Shown here: positions 46,430 through 58,000 of the stretch, piece after piece
Layout of the letters: each line of letters starts with the position of its first letter
Numbering within the stretch: position 1 is the first letter of the stretch
Assembly: GCA_950097015.1 (NCBI GenBank)
Contig: CATNEN010000007.1
Span: 5,942,001 to 6,006,000, forward strand
DNA: 64,000 nt
Direction: 5' to 3'
DNA from: Macrostomum hystrix
Lineage: Eukaryota; Platyhelminthes; Macrostomidae
The notes under the pieces: model-generated
Database searches by the model: none
The model's input: only the letters and a program-made list of their open reading frames with translations
What the model was told of the DNA's origin: nothing
Program-made: the position numbers and the translations under genes

Positions 46430-46689
46430 CTTATGCTAAACGGTAAAGCTGTTTCTGAGATATATGGTCATTGGCCATAGACACCTACCATTAGGTTTAC
46501 AAAGATTGATTTTTCTGCCTAAAACCAAGTCTTGTGTTGTGTTGACTTTAATTTTAAAGCCCAAGAAAGGAAATGTTAGCCATATGAAACATTACAAGAG
46601 TCTTTCTGCAAGTATTGTGTTTTCAAATGCCTTACTTCTTGTCAACAAGTTTGCTGTCTCTTTTGACATCTGGAGTTTGGATCACCTCC

Positions 46690-46911
46690 ATGGATGCCCA
46701 CAGTGTCGAAGCACAGCGAGCTGCGATCTTTTCACTGTGGAAAAATTGTCAGTCGGCTATTCAAATTCATCAAGCCTTGGTCACCGCATACCAGGATCAA
46801 GCAGTGACTCTTCGCACCGTTCGCAATTGGATTGAGCGCTTTGAAGCAGGTCGAGAGCAACTGAGTGATCAACCTCGTTGTTTCTGTAAACCTTTCACTA
46901 GATCTCCATAG
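46690..46911 (+). pseudogene. Truncated mariner transposase (N-terminal helix-turn-helix part)
   Basis: The 73-residue frame starts MDAHSVEAQRAAIFSLWKNC. It contains IHQALVTAYQDQAVTLRTV and RNWIERFEAGREQLSDQPR, matching the second helix-turn-helix and the linker (…WFxRFRxGxxxLxDxPRxGRP) of mariner transposases. It stops ten residues after PRC. The DDE catalytic region is absent, deleted between here and the right inverted repeat. Confidence 0.85.
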
Positions 46912-47047
46912 TAAAACGCCTAGCGTTTTGTGAAAAGTAGGCCTTTTTTAATAAGCTTGGTGTCAAAAGCAGCACAGAAAAAAGTTCTATAAGCCATCAA
47001 AAACCGCTTTGCAATCAGACTTCTACCTCCTGAGCTATGCTTAATAG

Positions 47048-47768
47048 TGTTGTGTCCCGAGACGGGCCACCCGGCTTCGCCTCTCGCTCAGGACGAGCAG
47101 GGAGGTTCAGCACTTCCGTCCTACTATGTGTCGGCCTACTGTCGCACTAGACGCACAGGCAGTAAGCCGGCAACCAAGGTCGCAACGAATGCACAGGCCC
47201 TGGCGACAAAGTCCTAGTGACTGAACCCGAAAAGACAGAGACAGAACGACACTTACGTAGGCTAGCAGTGCGGGTTTGCGCTCGGGAGAGCTGGCTGAGT
47301 GGATGTATTTTTTCTGGTAGGCGGTGGTTGGGGTGCTCAACAAAACAAAACCGTCACGTCAGAGGGGGGACGAGCGCGCGCACGCCAATAAATAAGACCT
47401 GCTCACCCAGGGTGAGCAGGGTAATACCCGATCACGGCTAAGCTGCAGGGTAGAGAGAGAAAGTAAGAGACAGTAAGAGAGAGAACCAGTCGCAGCCTCG
47501 CCAATCACGCAGGGTCAATAAGACAACTGGGCGAGCCGCGAACCAATGAGAGGGCAGGAACGGAAGATGACAATAACCGGGGGTACGCAACGTCTTAGCT
47601 CAACCAATCAGACGCCAGGGGTGAGAGAAATTGATAGGCAGGCAGGCGCAGAGCAAGAAAGGGGCAGGGGGGGCGACTCAAAGTGCAACGCGACAGTGAA
47701 AGTGCACCGAAAAATACAGTACATAGAAACTATTAAATACAGTACATAGAAACTATTAAATCACAACA
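47048..47768. mobile_element. Solo LTR (721 bp) nested in the mariner right inverted repeat
   Basis: Begins TGTTGTGTCCCGAG and ends AAATCACAACA, the TG…CA inverted tips of an LTR. It is flanked by the 4-bp duplication ATAG (47044–47047 and 47769–47772). Removing it restores the mariner inverted repeat without a gap. It is more GC-rich than its surroundings, has AATAAA at 47387 and a 24-bp direct duplication (ACAGTACATAGAAACTATTA) near its 3' end. No internal retroelement region is present. Confidence 0.8.
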
Positions 47769-47800
47769 ATAGGGAAAGGACTTTTGGAACTCCCCTCGTA

Positions 47801-48705
47801 CTCGTATATTTACAGTATCATTTTCATTTGACTTTACAGATCAACTACTGTCAGACACTAGACTGCTAAACACTACTAGACAGATAATTCTACTGTCACA
47901 ATCAACTACTTTGCGGTACTGCCATACTATAGTGTTCAGTGTGTAATGGTAGCGTTATTTACTGATCACCTATATTAATTTATCAGGTATGTAAAAGTGT
48001 GCGGTTAGAATAATGACAATCAATTATTTTTATTCTCTGAGTATTCGAATGCGAAAATGTAAATAAACTGATCAAATAAATATTAAAAATCGTCATTAAG
48101 TCTTGTGCCATAGGATCGGAAAGGCACTGTATATATTTGCTTTAAAAGGCCTGTCACTCTTGTAATGACCTCAGAGCCAGATTCGAGGAGTAATTAAAAT
48201 AGTCTGTGCTGTACACTGCATGTCTGAAACAATAGCAGGCTTTTTCAAGCTAATTGTCAACAGAGTGGGTCGCTTTGTGTTCTCGTGAGTCGCATTGCAA
48301 AGCATGCGCAGCGCTGTGAGAATCTCACCTTTTTGTTCCTTCAAGAGCTGAGAACTTGCATTTCCTAGCTGGGGTCCCTTCGCTGAGTCGCAGGCAGGAA
48401 TGTGTGGGCTAGCAAACAAGCGAAGGCAAATAAGCCTTGACTGCTGGAGGCATCTGGTCCCCAACCAATTCGTTTCCTGAACTGCTCCGTTAGAGCAACA
48501 GGCGCCACCTGTTTGCTGCAGTCTCGCATTGAGTAACTATTAAACAAATGCTGAGACAGCTTTGGATTGTCGTTGACCCATCCGAATTTAGAATGACAAA
48601 CATTCTGTCAGAGTCGTGATTTATTCTCACCGATCCAACCCACTTAAATAGCTCATAGTTCTCATTTTATTGGCAGTTGGAAACTAGCAGCACAGGGTAA
48701 TAATA
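47801..48705. other. 5' flank of gene C
   Basis: No exon or array seen. It should hold the promoter of gene C, whose ATG is at 48706. No clear core promoter motif is recognisable. Confidence 0.4.
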
Positions 48706-51700
48706 ATGCAGTCCGCAACTTTCCCAGATAGTTCGTTGCGAACGTTGCTTCTCATTCTGACGGTCTTCAGCCAGGTGATGAGAATCTGCTGCGGCAACAT
48801 CACTCTAGGTACGGAAATTAATCTGCTATAAAGTGTTGTCGATGCATTTTAGTACATAAAAAAATTACACGATTAATACAAAAGTTTACCCCAGTACTTT
48901 CTGGAGTATAATTCTCACGTAGGAGGAGGGTAAGTGGCAAAGTGGTTAACGCGTTTGCCAACTCCTAAGGCACTGTCTAAAAAATGAAAAAACAGTTCTG
49001 ATGTACACCATGTGTGCCTTCGTACTGTTTCAGTGTGCGTGTGTTCAGGTGTCAGCTGATGTACATATTATTATCTGAAATGCATCCATCTTAAAGAATG
49101 CTCACGATTCGCTTCTTCCAGCTCTACTATGGAATCAGGAGGGCACAGCTGTTATCGCCCGGGAAATGTTTAACAGTAAATTTCTGCCCGCCATTCTGGG
49201 TGCGTGTCCTTCGCAGCCTGGCATCAACGAGACTCACTTTGACTTTGTGGAAATCGTGCACAACCGACTGCTGGACATTCCGGACGCTTTCCAGAGTGAG
49301 AATCAAAACTTATTCGAAGGGATGTTCGCAGATCAGGCTCGGAGCTGTTCTTCTGTGGTGCCTGTCAATTCGAACCGTTCATTTTTGGTAGCTTATGACG
49401 CATCATGACGCACCACAATCTATTAAATCAAATTTTCACATTGAGTTCATTACATCGGGACTTTTTATCATCTACTCTATCATAGAAATTGTCAGTCTTG
49501 CCAGTGTTACTCTCACTCTGCTTCTCACGATTTGTGAAACCGTGCCAGAGTTGGACAGGCTCAGCAGCTGCCTGTTCATCGGTGCGCACGAGGGCGTGTC
49601 TTCCGTGTCGATGTTCGCTCAGGCGAACTTGTCAAGCGGCCTGACGCCGAGCTCCGCTGCTGCCCGACGGTACCCCAGCATGCAGCTGCACCGGGTGGCG
49701 CCGATCACAGTGCCGTTGGCTACGGATGGCGTACTGCGGGCCCTCACACTGGCGATGGGCGGCAGCCTCGTCGCGGGCACCGAGTTGAGCATAGTGCTCG
49801 GCAGCGGCTACGACGCCTACGACGTGGAGCTGTTGGCAGCCCAGTTCGCCGGCTCAGTCCAGATCTACCGACTCGAGCCGGGCAAAGAGTACGATTTGGT
49901 CATGGCGCTTCGGTCCAAGTTTGCCAAAGAATTTTTTCTTGCGGCATCGTCCATCGAAGCTGAGAACTTGCTGTCCGCAGCTTTCAAAAGCGAAATGCTT
50001 CATCCGTCCTACCGGTGGTTTCTGTTTAACACGGTGAGACCATGTGAAGTGCCTGCCCGTTTAACAATGAGACCAACCAACTCACGAGACAGGCGGCTTC
50101 AATCTATAGCCGGGTTGAATTTCCAGACAAATGTCGATAGTGTTTTGTGCCGAAGGCCACCCTCAACTGGACCTTGGTAGTTAGAGCTAGGGGATTAAAG
50201 TATATTAGAATGGGGTTCAAACAGGTCCTTAACAGGTACTCAGGCACACACCAAATGGAACAGCAAATTAAAATATGGGAAATCGGAAAACAGTTAAAAA
50301 CTTGGGAAATGTAAACCCTCTTGTTTCTGCCTTAGCGGGGCACTGATAATCAGATGCATCTCGTGGTTTCTATAAATAGAAACTGACGTCAGATAAACAA
50401 GGCAGCAGATGTTACTAAAAATAGATATGAGTTAGAAGTACAAGTAAACAGGCAGTGTCCTCTAAGGATCACGTGAGGAAGGCAATTAACGGGCAGATAA
50501 AATGATTACACGTCATAGGCACTCACAATAGGTCCCTCCCCACCTCCTCCCCAGCTCCCCTTCACATGCTTGACTGATCCAAGCGCTTAGTTTATGCTCT
50601 TTTCGACGTTACGCGCTATTTTTTGCTGTTTTAATTAACTTTCATGATTACTCCACAATAATTCGCACGGCACAATGTGAATTAACAAAATTGCCGGCAT
50701 TGCAGCAAGTTGTGGAAAAGAACAATTTCTATGGCTTCCGAGTAGTTTCCTACAATATTACGTCAATGGATTTCGGACCGATTACAGTCGCTATCAACAA
50801 TGGCCTGAACTCGGCAAGAAAAATTTACCTGTTTGACCTCCTATCGATTTGGTCCGTCTATCTGAAGAATATTCTTTGCAATGAGGTAGGAGTTTAACTT
50901 TTTCTGTAGCTTTCACTCAAGCACAAGCGCTAAAATGAATGCCGAAAACACAAAGCCTTCACAAAAAACCTTAGTCAGCTGAGGTCAGCACAACTTTCAG
51001 CGGCATGACAGGCTCCTTTCGACTGGCCCCGAACGGCGCAGTTTCCAGACTGAACTGGTTCATGCACTTCTTCAAGGGGCTCGGAGAGCAGCGCCAAAGG
51101 GTGAGGACCATTGTGTAGTCAGTTTCAGTCACTTCCTGAGTCAAATTGTTGAAGCTGAGAATTGAGAGTGTAGAACTTCAAGGGCAAGTTCTGTGGTCTA
51201 GCAGGTGATCAATTAAAATATATTAGAAAACTAAATTGGTTATGTTTATCTAAACTATCATAAATACATTGAAATGCAGATCGGCAACTGGTCCAGCACA
51301 GGTGGTTTTTCATTTGAGCCGGCCAATCCGAGAATTCCAACCGATGAAGTGCTCATGCGAGAGCTCAACATGAATGTGTTTAAAGTAGTCACCGTGCTGG
51401 TATGATGTTTTGATTGAGAATGTCTCGAGAATTTTGCTACTGTCAGATGCTGCCACAAAGCCTGTTCAAATGGTTTCAGGATCCGCCCTTTGTGCAGTTC
51501 AAGAAGGGCTACGAGAATTTGACCAACGTATCACTGCACGACCGTCTGGAAGGGTTTGCCATGGACATATGCAAGCTAGTACTGGCTAACATGTCGGTGA
51601 GTCTCTGGCCTTGCTTGCATGCTGATAATTGACAGTACCACAGAGTCTGCTCACACAAGCCAATGTTCAACTAGTGTAATTATGTTGGTCTGTGTATCTT

Positions 51701-53988
51701 AGTATGATCAAGCTTGTAGAGATTTAATGTTATTTTTTAATTTCACGCAAACAAGAGTTAATCAAATAGCTCGTAATATATTTGTAGGAAATATGCCACT
51801 CGTCCAACTTAACAATGTCAGTAGTTTAGTTAGAATTGTATTTTATAATTTAAATGGAATCTAAAAACCAACGTAGCCCATTTACGTAAACCAAATGTAC
51901 GTGTAAAATGTATGTGGCCGTAGAACTGTGGCATATACGCCAGGAATACCATTTTTGGTTGATCACATACAATGGGATAGGGAAGTCATTTTGAAGTCAA
52001 TGAAGATAATGACGTCATAGTGACGATCATGCGACGCGAAAACTTTCTTCATGAATAAGACAATTAAATACATGAAATCCACAGAATTCTCCGATGAAGG
52101 GAACTTTGGGAAGACTCTGACAGGTCTAGACTTATGAGCTTGCTCAACCAGTGTGGACTTCCCAGGTGTGCGCAGGGTGCCCAGTTGTTAAACTTGTTTA
52201 ACTGTCCGGTCTTTTCGGCCTCCGCACTAGGTAGCTCAAGAATATTTTATAGGAGGAACCAATTATAGGTCGGATTAGCTTCTAAATGATCTACCTATTC
52301 TCAAGATTGCACTGACCAGTGTCAATAAACATTCAAGAAAAGTCTTAGGAAGGATTGTCGTGAATAACACGATACTGATAGTACGCCACGCATACGTTGC
52401 AAACCTATTAAAAAAGAATGACTTCGTCGTCTTACTAATTTGAGAAGAGAACTATCGCGAATTCAGCTCAGCGCCGAATACAAATCTACAAGCTGTCTCG
52501 TATGCATAAACTACTACCTGCCTGAACCACCCATTTTGCAGCTGAATTCCGTTGAGGTCTTTCTCCAGCCGGACGGTCTCTACGGCTCTTACGACCCAGT
52601 CAACGGCTGGAGAGGCATGGTGTCAACGCTGATGCAGAGCGGCGCGGGTCTGGCCTGTGCCTCCATGTCCGACACGGATATCCGTCGGAGCGTAGTGAAG
52701 TTCACGCAGCCAATCAAGTCCAATCAGCTGAACATTTTGTTTTCGAAACTCAAGCACGACCCATTCATCGTGATGTTTGAATTTCTTTCTCCACTGCATC
52801 TCTTCACCTGGCTGACCCTGCTCGGCTCCGGGGTGGTTTTGGCCCTAGTGCTCGCTGTCTTGCATCGCGTGAGCCGCAACGACCGACGAATCAGCCTATA
52901 CGACGCTCTCTACATTTCCTTCTCAATGCTGATCCAGGGCGTGAGGGTGTTCACACCGGATCGACCATCGTCACAGTTGGTAATTCATTCGATCAGCTAT
53001 TTTTAGACAGTTTAGTTTCATGATTTATTAAAAACCAGAAAACCAAACCCTATCAGGTGACCGGGATGTACTGGCTGTTCGCTCTGATCTTCCTTATCCT
53101 GTATTCAACTAACTACGCAGCCATGCGCACCTTGGAGCGAATTCAGACGGAGATCACGGGCCTAGAAAGTCTCACATTGCAGGCAGTTTATGACTACGGC
53201 ACAATTTATGACTCCGTGTATCTGGACTTCTTGAAAAAGTCTCCCGACCCATTACAACAAGCCACCTTCGCGCACATCGACAGCGATCCGCAGCACAGGC
53301 AGCCGATGAACATTAGCCAGGCGATCAGCATGATCAGGAATGGCACTTTCGCCTTCATCTACAGCTCCGTCATGAACGAGTACTACGCCAAGACGAACTG
53401 CGACCTTTCTGTGTCCGGAAGCTTCGGGCAAGAAAGCACGCGATTCGGTCTGCCGAGCAGCGCCGAATATGACGGCCTGATCAACCGGATCATCGACCAG
53501 CTGGTGCGCAGCGGTGTTGCGGACCGGATCTTCAAGCAGTGAGTGGAGCATGCATTCCTGTATAAAATGTTACTCGTGCAGAGTCAAAGACGGAAAAATT
53601 CAATCGATAAATGATTTCCCCCATCGCAACCAGATACTTCAACCCGCCGAAGAGTGAGTTGCCTGACTGCTCAAACAAGACCATGCCGTACGCCATCAAC
53701 GATTGGATACCCTCGGAGCCGGAGTTCTTCAACACTCGGCTAGGCGCACTGACCCTGAACAACACCCTGGGTATCACCGTCGTCAACCTGGCTGGCTGTC
53801 TGCTCACTCTGCTGCTGGCTGCCTTGGAGTTGGCCTACCAGGCCTTCAAAAAGCGGTTGAGGCGTTTCAAGGCGCGCCTGCAAGAAGACATCGCCATGGC
53901 AGCGGCGGCGGCAGCGGCGGCTGCGGCGGATTCTAATCCTCCGACTGATGAGAATCTTCCGGAACAGGCGTGGGAGTCTACTGTTTAG
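48706..53988 (+). CDS. Divergent ionotropic glutamate receptor-like channel, gene C, complete, 859 aa
   Basis: Ten exons: 48706–48808, 49122–49295, 49549–50033, 50706–50885, 50975–51100, 51280–51399, 51480–51596, 52542–52979, 53057–53538 and 53634–53988. Exons 2–9 equal gene B's in length, so B and C are tandem duplicates. Signal peptide MQSATFPDSSLRTLLLILTV. Ligand lobe S1 starts DPPFVQFKKGYENLTNVSLH. The Arg is kept in MSDTDIRRSVVKFTQP, but the preceding Pro of the binding loop is Ser. The pore is ISFSMLIQG. M3 reads GMYWLFALIFLILYSTNYAA followed by MRTLER. M4 is GITVVNLAGCLLTLLLAALE. The C-tail has a poly-Ala run from GCG/GCA repeats. Exon 3 is nearly identical to gene B over ~340 bp although other exons differ widely (see findings). 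Introns 3 (50034–50705) and 7 (51597–52541) are the longest. Confidence 0.88.
48925..49070 (+). repeat. SINE-like element, family 1, head and middle, in intron 1 of gene C
   Basis: The head GGTAAGTGGCAAAGTGGTTA plus ACGCGTTTGCC has a good tRNA A-box (TGGCAAAGTGG). The GATGTACACCATGTGTG part and a GTGTTCAGGTGTCAGC block follow. The 3' part is missing. Confidence 0.6.
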
Positions 53989-54124
53989 CAGCTGTACATG
54001 ACAGGATAACGGAGGGCACATTCAGAGTTTTTCAATGCCTTGTTTTTCACATAGGTGTCTGTAAATTCTGAGCCTGTTGAGTTTCGATCGCACTGCGATT
54101 TTACTACCCACAATTTTTTTATGA

Positions 54125-54857
54125 ATCCCTTAAAATATTCAACCAATCGCCATGAAAATCCAGAACGCGGGATAAAATTCTCCGCTCCATCCGATCAAAA
54201 ACTTCCAGAATAACAAAACATCGGCATCGTCCAGATATTCATGGATTCTCGTCGGGGTATTTGGTGGCAAAAACCACTAATATTTTCTGCTCACAAAATG
54301 TCATCAAGTAATCACATCGGCTATTTTATTGTTAATTATATTTGTATTGTTAATTATTTAATAATTTTATCAACAGAGGTTGTAGCCTAGTGGTTAGGGT
54401 GTCGGACTCACGACTTGAAGGTCGGGGTATGATTCCCGACTCCACTGAAACAATTTGTGTCCTTTAGCAAGACACTTAACTCTGCATTGCTTCAGTTCAC
54501 CCAGCTGTTAAATGGGTACCAGCATTAGCTGGGATAATTGAAGGTGGGTGTGGCGTCCCCCTAGTCCATGGACTGAACAGCTGTATGCAGCCTTTAGCTG
54601 CACCGCGCAATAGCTGCGACTGTCTGTCGGCTGCACATCTGGCCCAATTAATTATATCAATTATTTTATCATAGAAAAAATATGGATTCGCCAAAGAGGT
54701 TTTCACATAGCAATGTTACTTGTCCTTCTCACCAGGGTCTCCGACAAGAACCGCTGAATATCTCGACGATTCTGACGTTAGACGGCTTTGAAAGTTAGTT
54801 CAGAGCGGAAATTTTGATCCAAATGGTGGAATTTCACGAGAATCGGTCATAAGGGAG
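54125..54857. mobile_element. Foldback element downstream of gene C, second copy, with a SINE inside
   Basis: Left arm about 54125–54290 and right arm about 54690–54857 are inverted copies of each other. They match the element at 45604–46016 in reverse orientation (shared TGAATATCTCGACGATTCTG and ACATAGCAATGTTACTTGTC blocks). The AT-rich centre is split by a complete SINE at 54376. Confidence 0.7.
54376..54650 (+). repeat. tRNA-derived SINE, family 2, complete copy
   Basis: The tRNA-like head AGGTTGTAGCCTAGTGGTTA contains the A-box. GGTATGATTCCCGACTCC contains the B-box. The conserved core TCCTTTAGCAAGACACTTAA follows, resembling central domains of many invertebrate SINEs, then a 3' part ending GGCCCAATTA. 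The family recurs at 40285 (+) and 57738 (−). It inserted into the foldback element. Confidence 0.85.
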
Positions 54858-55043
54858 ACTTATCTTCAATGCAAGAAATATTACGCAAAATAAAAAAGCT
54901 ATTGGCTTGTTAATTTGCATTCAACAGAAATGAAGATTGTCTGCCAGTCACTTGTATTTGCCTTCAGTATCAACTAGTAATTTGAGAGGAGAAATTGATT
55001 TGGTCGCAGGCAGAGTGAGAAAGTAATTTAGCCATACCAGGGA

Positions 55044-58000
55044 TCAGACGGCAGTTTCATCCTGCTGAGTCAGCACCAGAGTGCTCCGGCGGCGGCGGCT
55101 CATAGACGCTGCGCGCACGCTGTCCTCCCGGTCCACGAGGTTGCGACGCCAGCGGCCTCGGCAGCGGTCGAAGCCGTGCTCGAGGCCAGCCGCTAAGAGT
55201 GCCAGCGCGCAGCTGAGCAGGTTCAGCAGCAGCAGGCCGAAAGTCTCGCGCAGAGTCAGCGCACCCGGCCTCGGCGCTAGGCTGGGCGGTTCTTCGGGGG
55301 CCAGGCGCGACAGAATGGCGCCGATACCGCCTCTGTCCTCGGCGCTGCATAGCGGGCGTTGGCTTGCCGGAGCTTCAAAGTACCTGCGCAAGGATGGGTC
55401 ACGTGCGGCAGCTTAATGATGGTTCTTGGAGTTTCTCGAAGACGAGCGCAATTAGTCCGGCTCTCGCAACAATGGCCCAAAGCGAGGCTACGCTCGTAAT
55501 TTTTGGTGCAGCCCCTGAGAGAAGGCTTGTGCATGGGCCAACCGAAAAGGTACAGTACGAGTACACTGCGAGGCGATGAAAAAGTTATGACAGCTATACA
55601 CCTGTGTGTGCGCGCGCTCAGGATTAGTTCAGGATGGGCAGAATTGCCTCCTCCCTGGCTGCGGGTCGACGGAGTAAAATGATCTTTTTTCGCATCAGGT
55701 ACTTCAAAGAGAATTAAATCGAAACAGCTGATCGCTTTGTCGCCAAATGACGCTACCGTGTTTGTGATCGGCAGCCCCGTAAAAATGATAACATTCTGTA
55801 TTGTCGACAAAAAATGCGATCAACAATGCGATTTCAACCTCCAACGTGAGCGGAAGCGCCAAACCTCTGCTCCAGCTGATTCAACCAGTCGTCCGTCTGG
55901 TTAAGAGCAGTCGCGGCTGCCAGCTCCTCATTCAGCAGTGGCAGCAGTTCGGAGCCGCTTGGCAGGGCCAAAGCGAGGCCGATGGGGATTTCGTTGAAGA
56001 CAATGAGCTTGGCGTCGCAGGTCAGCTGGCTCCAGTAGGCGTTCCTCTTCGCGTCGTAGACAAGAGCGAATTCGCGGGTCTCCATTGCGACGCGGCCGGT
56101 TGAAGCGTCTCGGAACAGGTTGCGGTTGCGCTCCATTTGCTGGTACATTGCGCGGAGGCGTTGAAACGACGACTCCCTGAAGTAGGCGGAGTAGCTGGAG
56201 TTGGCCAGAGTGCCAAACTGGTAGGTCCTCTGGTCCATCAGGCTCGTCAGCTTGCTACCGATTGGCACCTGCAGCCTGGCGAGGGAGCGCCGGCCAGCCA
56301 TGTTGGACACGAAAGCCGCCATCAGCAGCAGCACCGCCAGGCGGAAGGTGCACACGGCGAACCGGCCGGAGGGTCGAGGTGGCTGCAACCTCCCGCCCTG
56401 AAAGTTTGCATGAAATTTCAGAAACTGACATCCTTAACACCCGTTCTCTGACACCTGTGACCTGTCTTCCAGGAGTATGCTTATTGAGACCCGATCGGTG
56501 GCACCTGTTGCCTGAAACCTGTTCCTTGACACTTGTTCTCTTAAATCTTTTCTTAGACCCCTATTCTCTGTGCACTACCATTTTTTCTCTCTAACACCTG
56601 TTCCCTGATACATTTTCTCTGACACCTGTCGCCTGACTTATTGTCTCTGACACCTGTTCCTGACAGATTTTCTCTGACACCTGTTCCCTGACTTATTTTC
56701 TCTGACACCTGTTCCCTGACTCATTGTCTGTGACACCTGTTCCCTGACTCATTGTCTCTGACACCTGTTCCCTGACTCATTGTCTCTGACACCTGTTCCC
56801 TGACTCATTGTCTCTGACACCTGTTCCCTGACTCATTGTCTCTGACACCTGTTCCCTGACTCATTGTCTCTGACACCTGCTCCTGAAACATGTTCCTTTA
56901 CATCTCTCCTCTGACACCTGTTCTGTATTCCTATTCTCTGACTCCTATTCTCTGCAAAAAAATCATTTTGACACGTGTTCTGCGACTACAGTTTACATTT
57001 TCTTAGGACCAGATATCTGACTCTATGAGGTCTTTCTAATAAGAAAATTTCCTGTTTAAACTGTTTTAATATTCTTCAAAAAATATATATTAGCTTCTGC
57101 CAAAGGACCTGGAGCAATTCGGCCAGGGCTGCGTAGACAGTGAAGACCACGTGAAAACGGCTGCGGTCCGGGTGCGCCCGGTGCAGGCCGGTCAGAACCA
57201 ACGCCAGGAGGCCGGCGGATGCCAGCGCCGTCAGCCAGACGTAGAGATCCATCGCCGCTATGAACTGGAAGGCGGACTCCACCGGATCCTCGCGCGGCTG
57301 ACGAAACAGCACCGACAGGTTGGTGCTGATGAAAGGCCGGGTCAAGGTCACAGTGTCGCCCAGCTGCCGGGACAACGATGGTGACGGCGGCGTCATGGCT
57401 GAGCAGGCGATGTCAGCGCGACCTTCGGCGAGTGCGGCAGCTACGCGGATCCAGGCGGCGTTGTTGACTGCCGTTGCCAGAGGCAACAGCTCCAGACTTA
57501 AGTTGGTCAGCTGCGAGTGCGATATTTGCAGTTCTCCTTTACTATTTCGTTTGCGCCTCCCGATCCTAGGACAAATCCTAGGAAAATTCTCAAATAATCC
57601 TCAATTTATTATCATGAGACAAATCCGATTGTTCGTCAGCAGAAAAAAATCCATTTTTTCCATTTATAATCTGACTTGGAATCAAACTGGGTCAGGATCC
57701 TCATTCCATTGCTTCTTGCACCTTCCCTAATGAAGCTTTGTGTGCGGCCGACAGCACAGCCGCAGCTATTGCGCGGCGCAGCTGAAGGCTGCGTACAGCT
57801 GTTCAGTCCATGGACTGGGGGGACGCCACACACACCTTCACTTATCCCGGCTAATACTATTACCCATTTAACAGCTGGGTGAACTGAAGCAATGCAGAGC
57901 TAAGTGTCTTGCTAAAGGACACAAATAGTTCCAGTGGAGCCAAGAATCGAACCTCCGACCTTCAAGTCACGAGTCCGACCCTCTAATTACATGGCTGCAA

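Larger units (their letters stand above)
46256..47798 (+). mobile_element. Mariner-type transposon with ~118-bp inverted repeats, decayed, with nested insertions
   Basis: Flanked by TA on both sides (46254–46255 and 47799–47800). The left end reads CGAGAGGTGTTCCAAAGTCC and the right end complement reads CGAGGGGAGTTCCAAAAGTC; this is the tip form of many mariner elements. The repeats extend about 118 bp: left 46256–46371, right 46952–47047 continued at 47773–47798. Inside is a truncated transposase start (46690–46911). A 56-bp hairpin (46374–46429) and a solo LTR (47048–47768) were inserted later. It cannot move by itself. Confidence 0.85.

Noticed and set aside
54381-54455. Functional tRNA gene
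   Set aside because: It has A and B boxes, but it continues into a SINE core found at other places, and the cloverleaf is not convincing.
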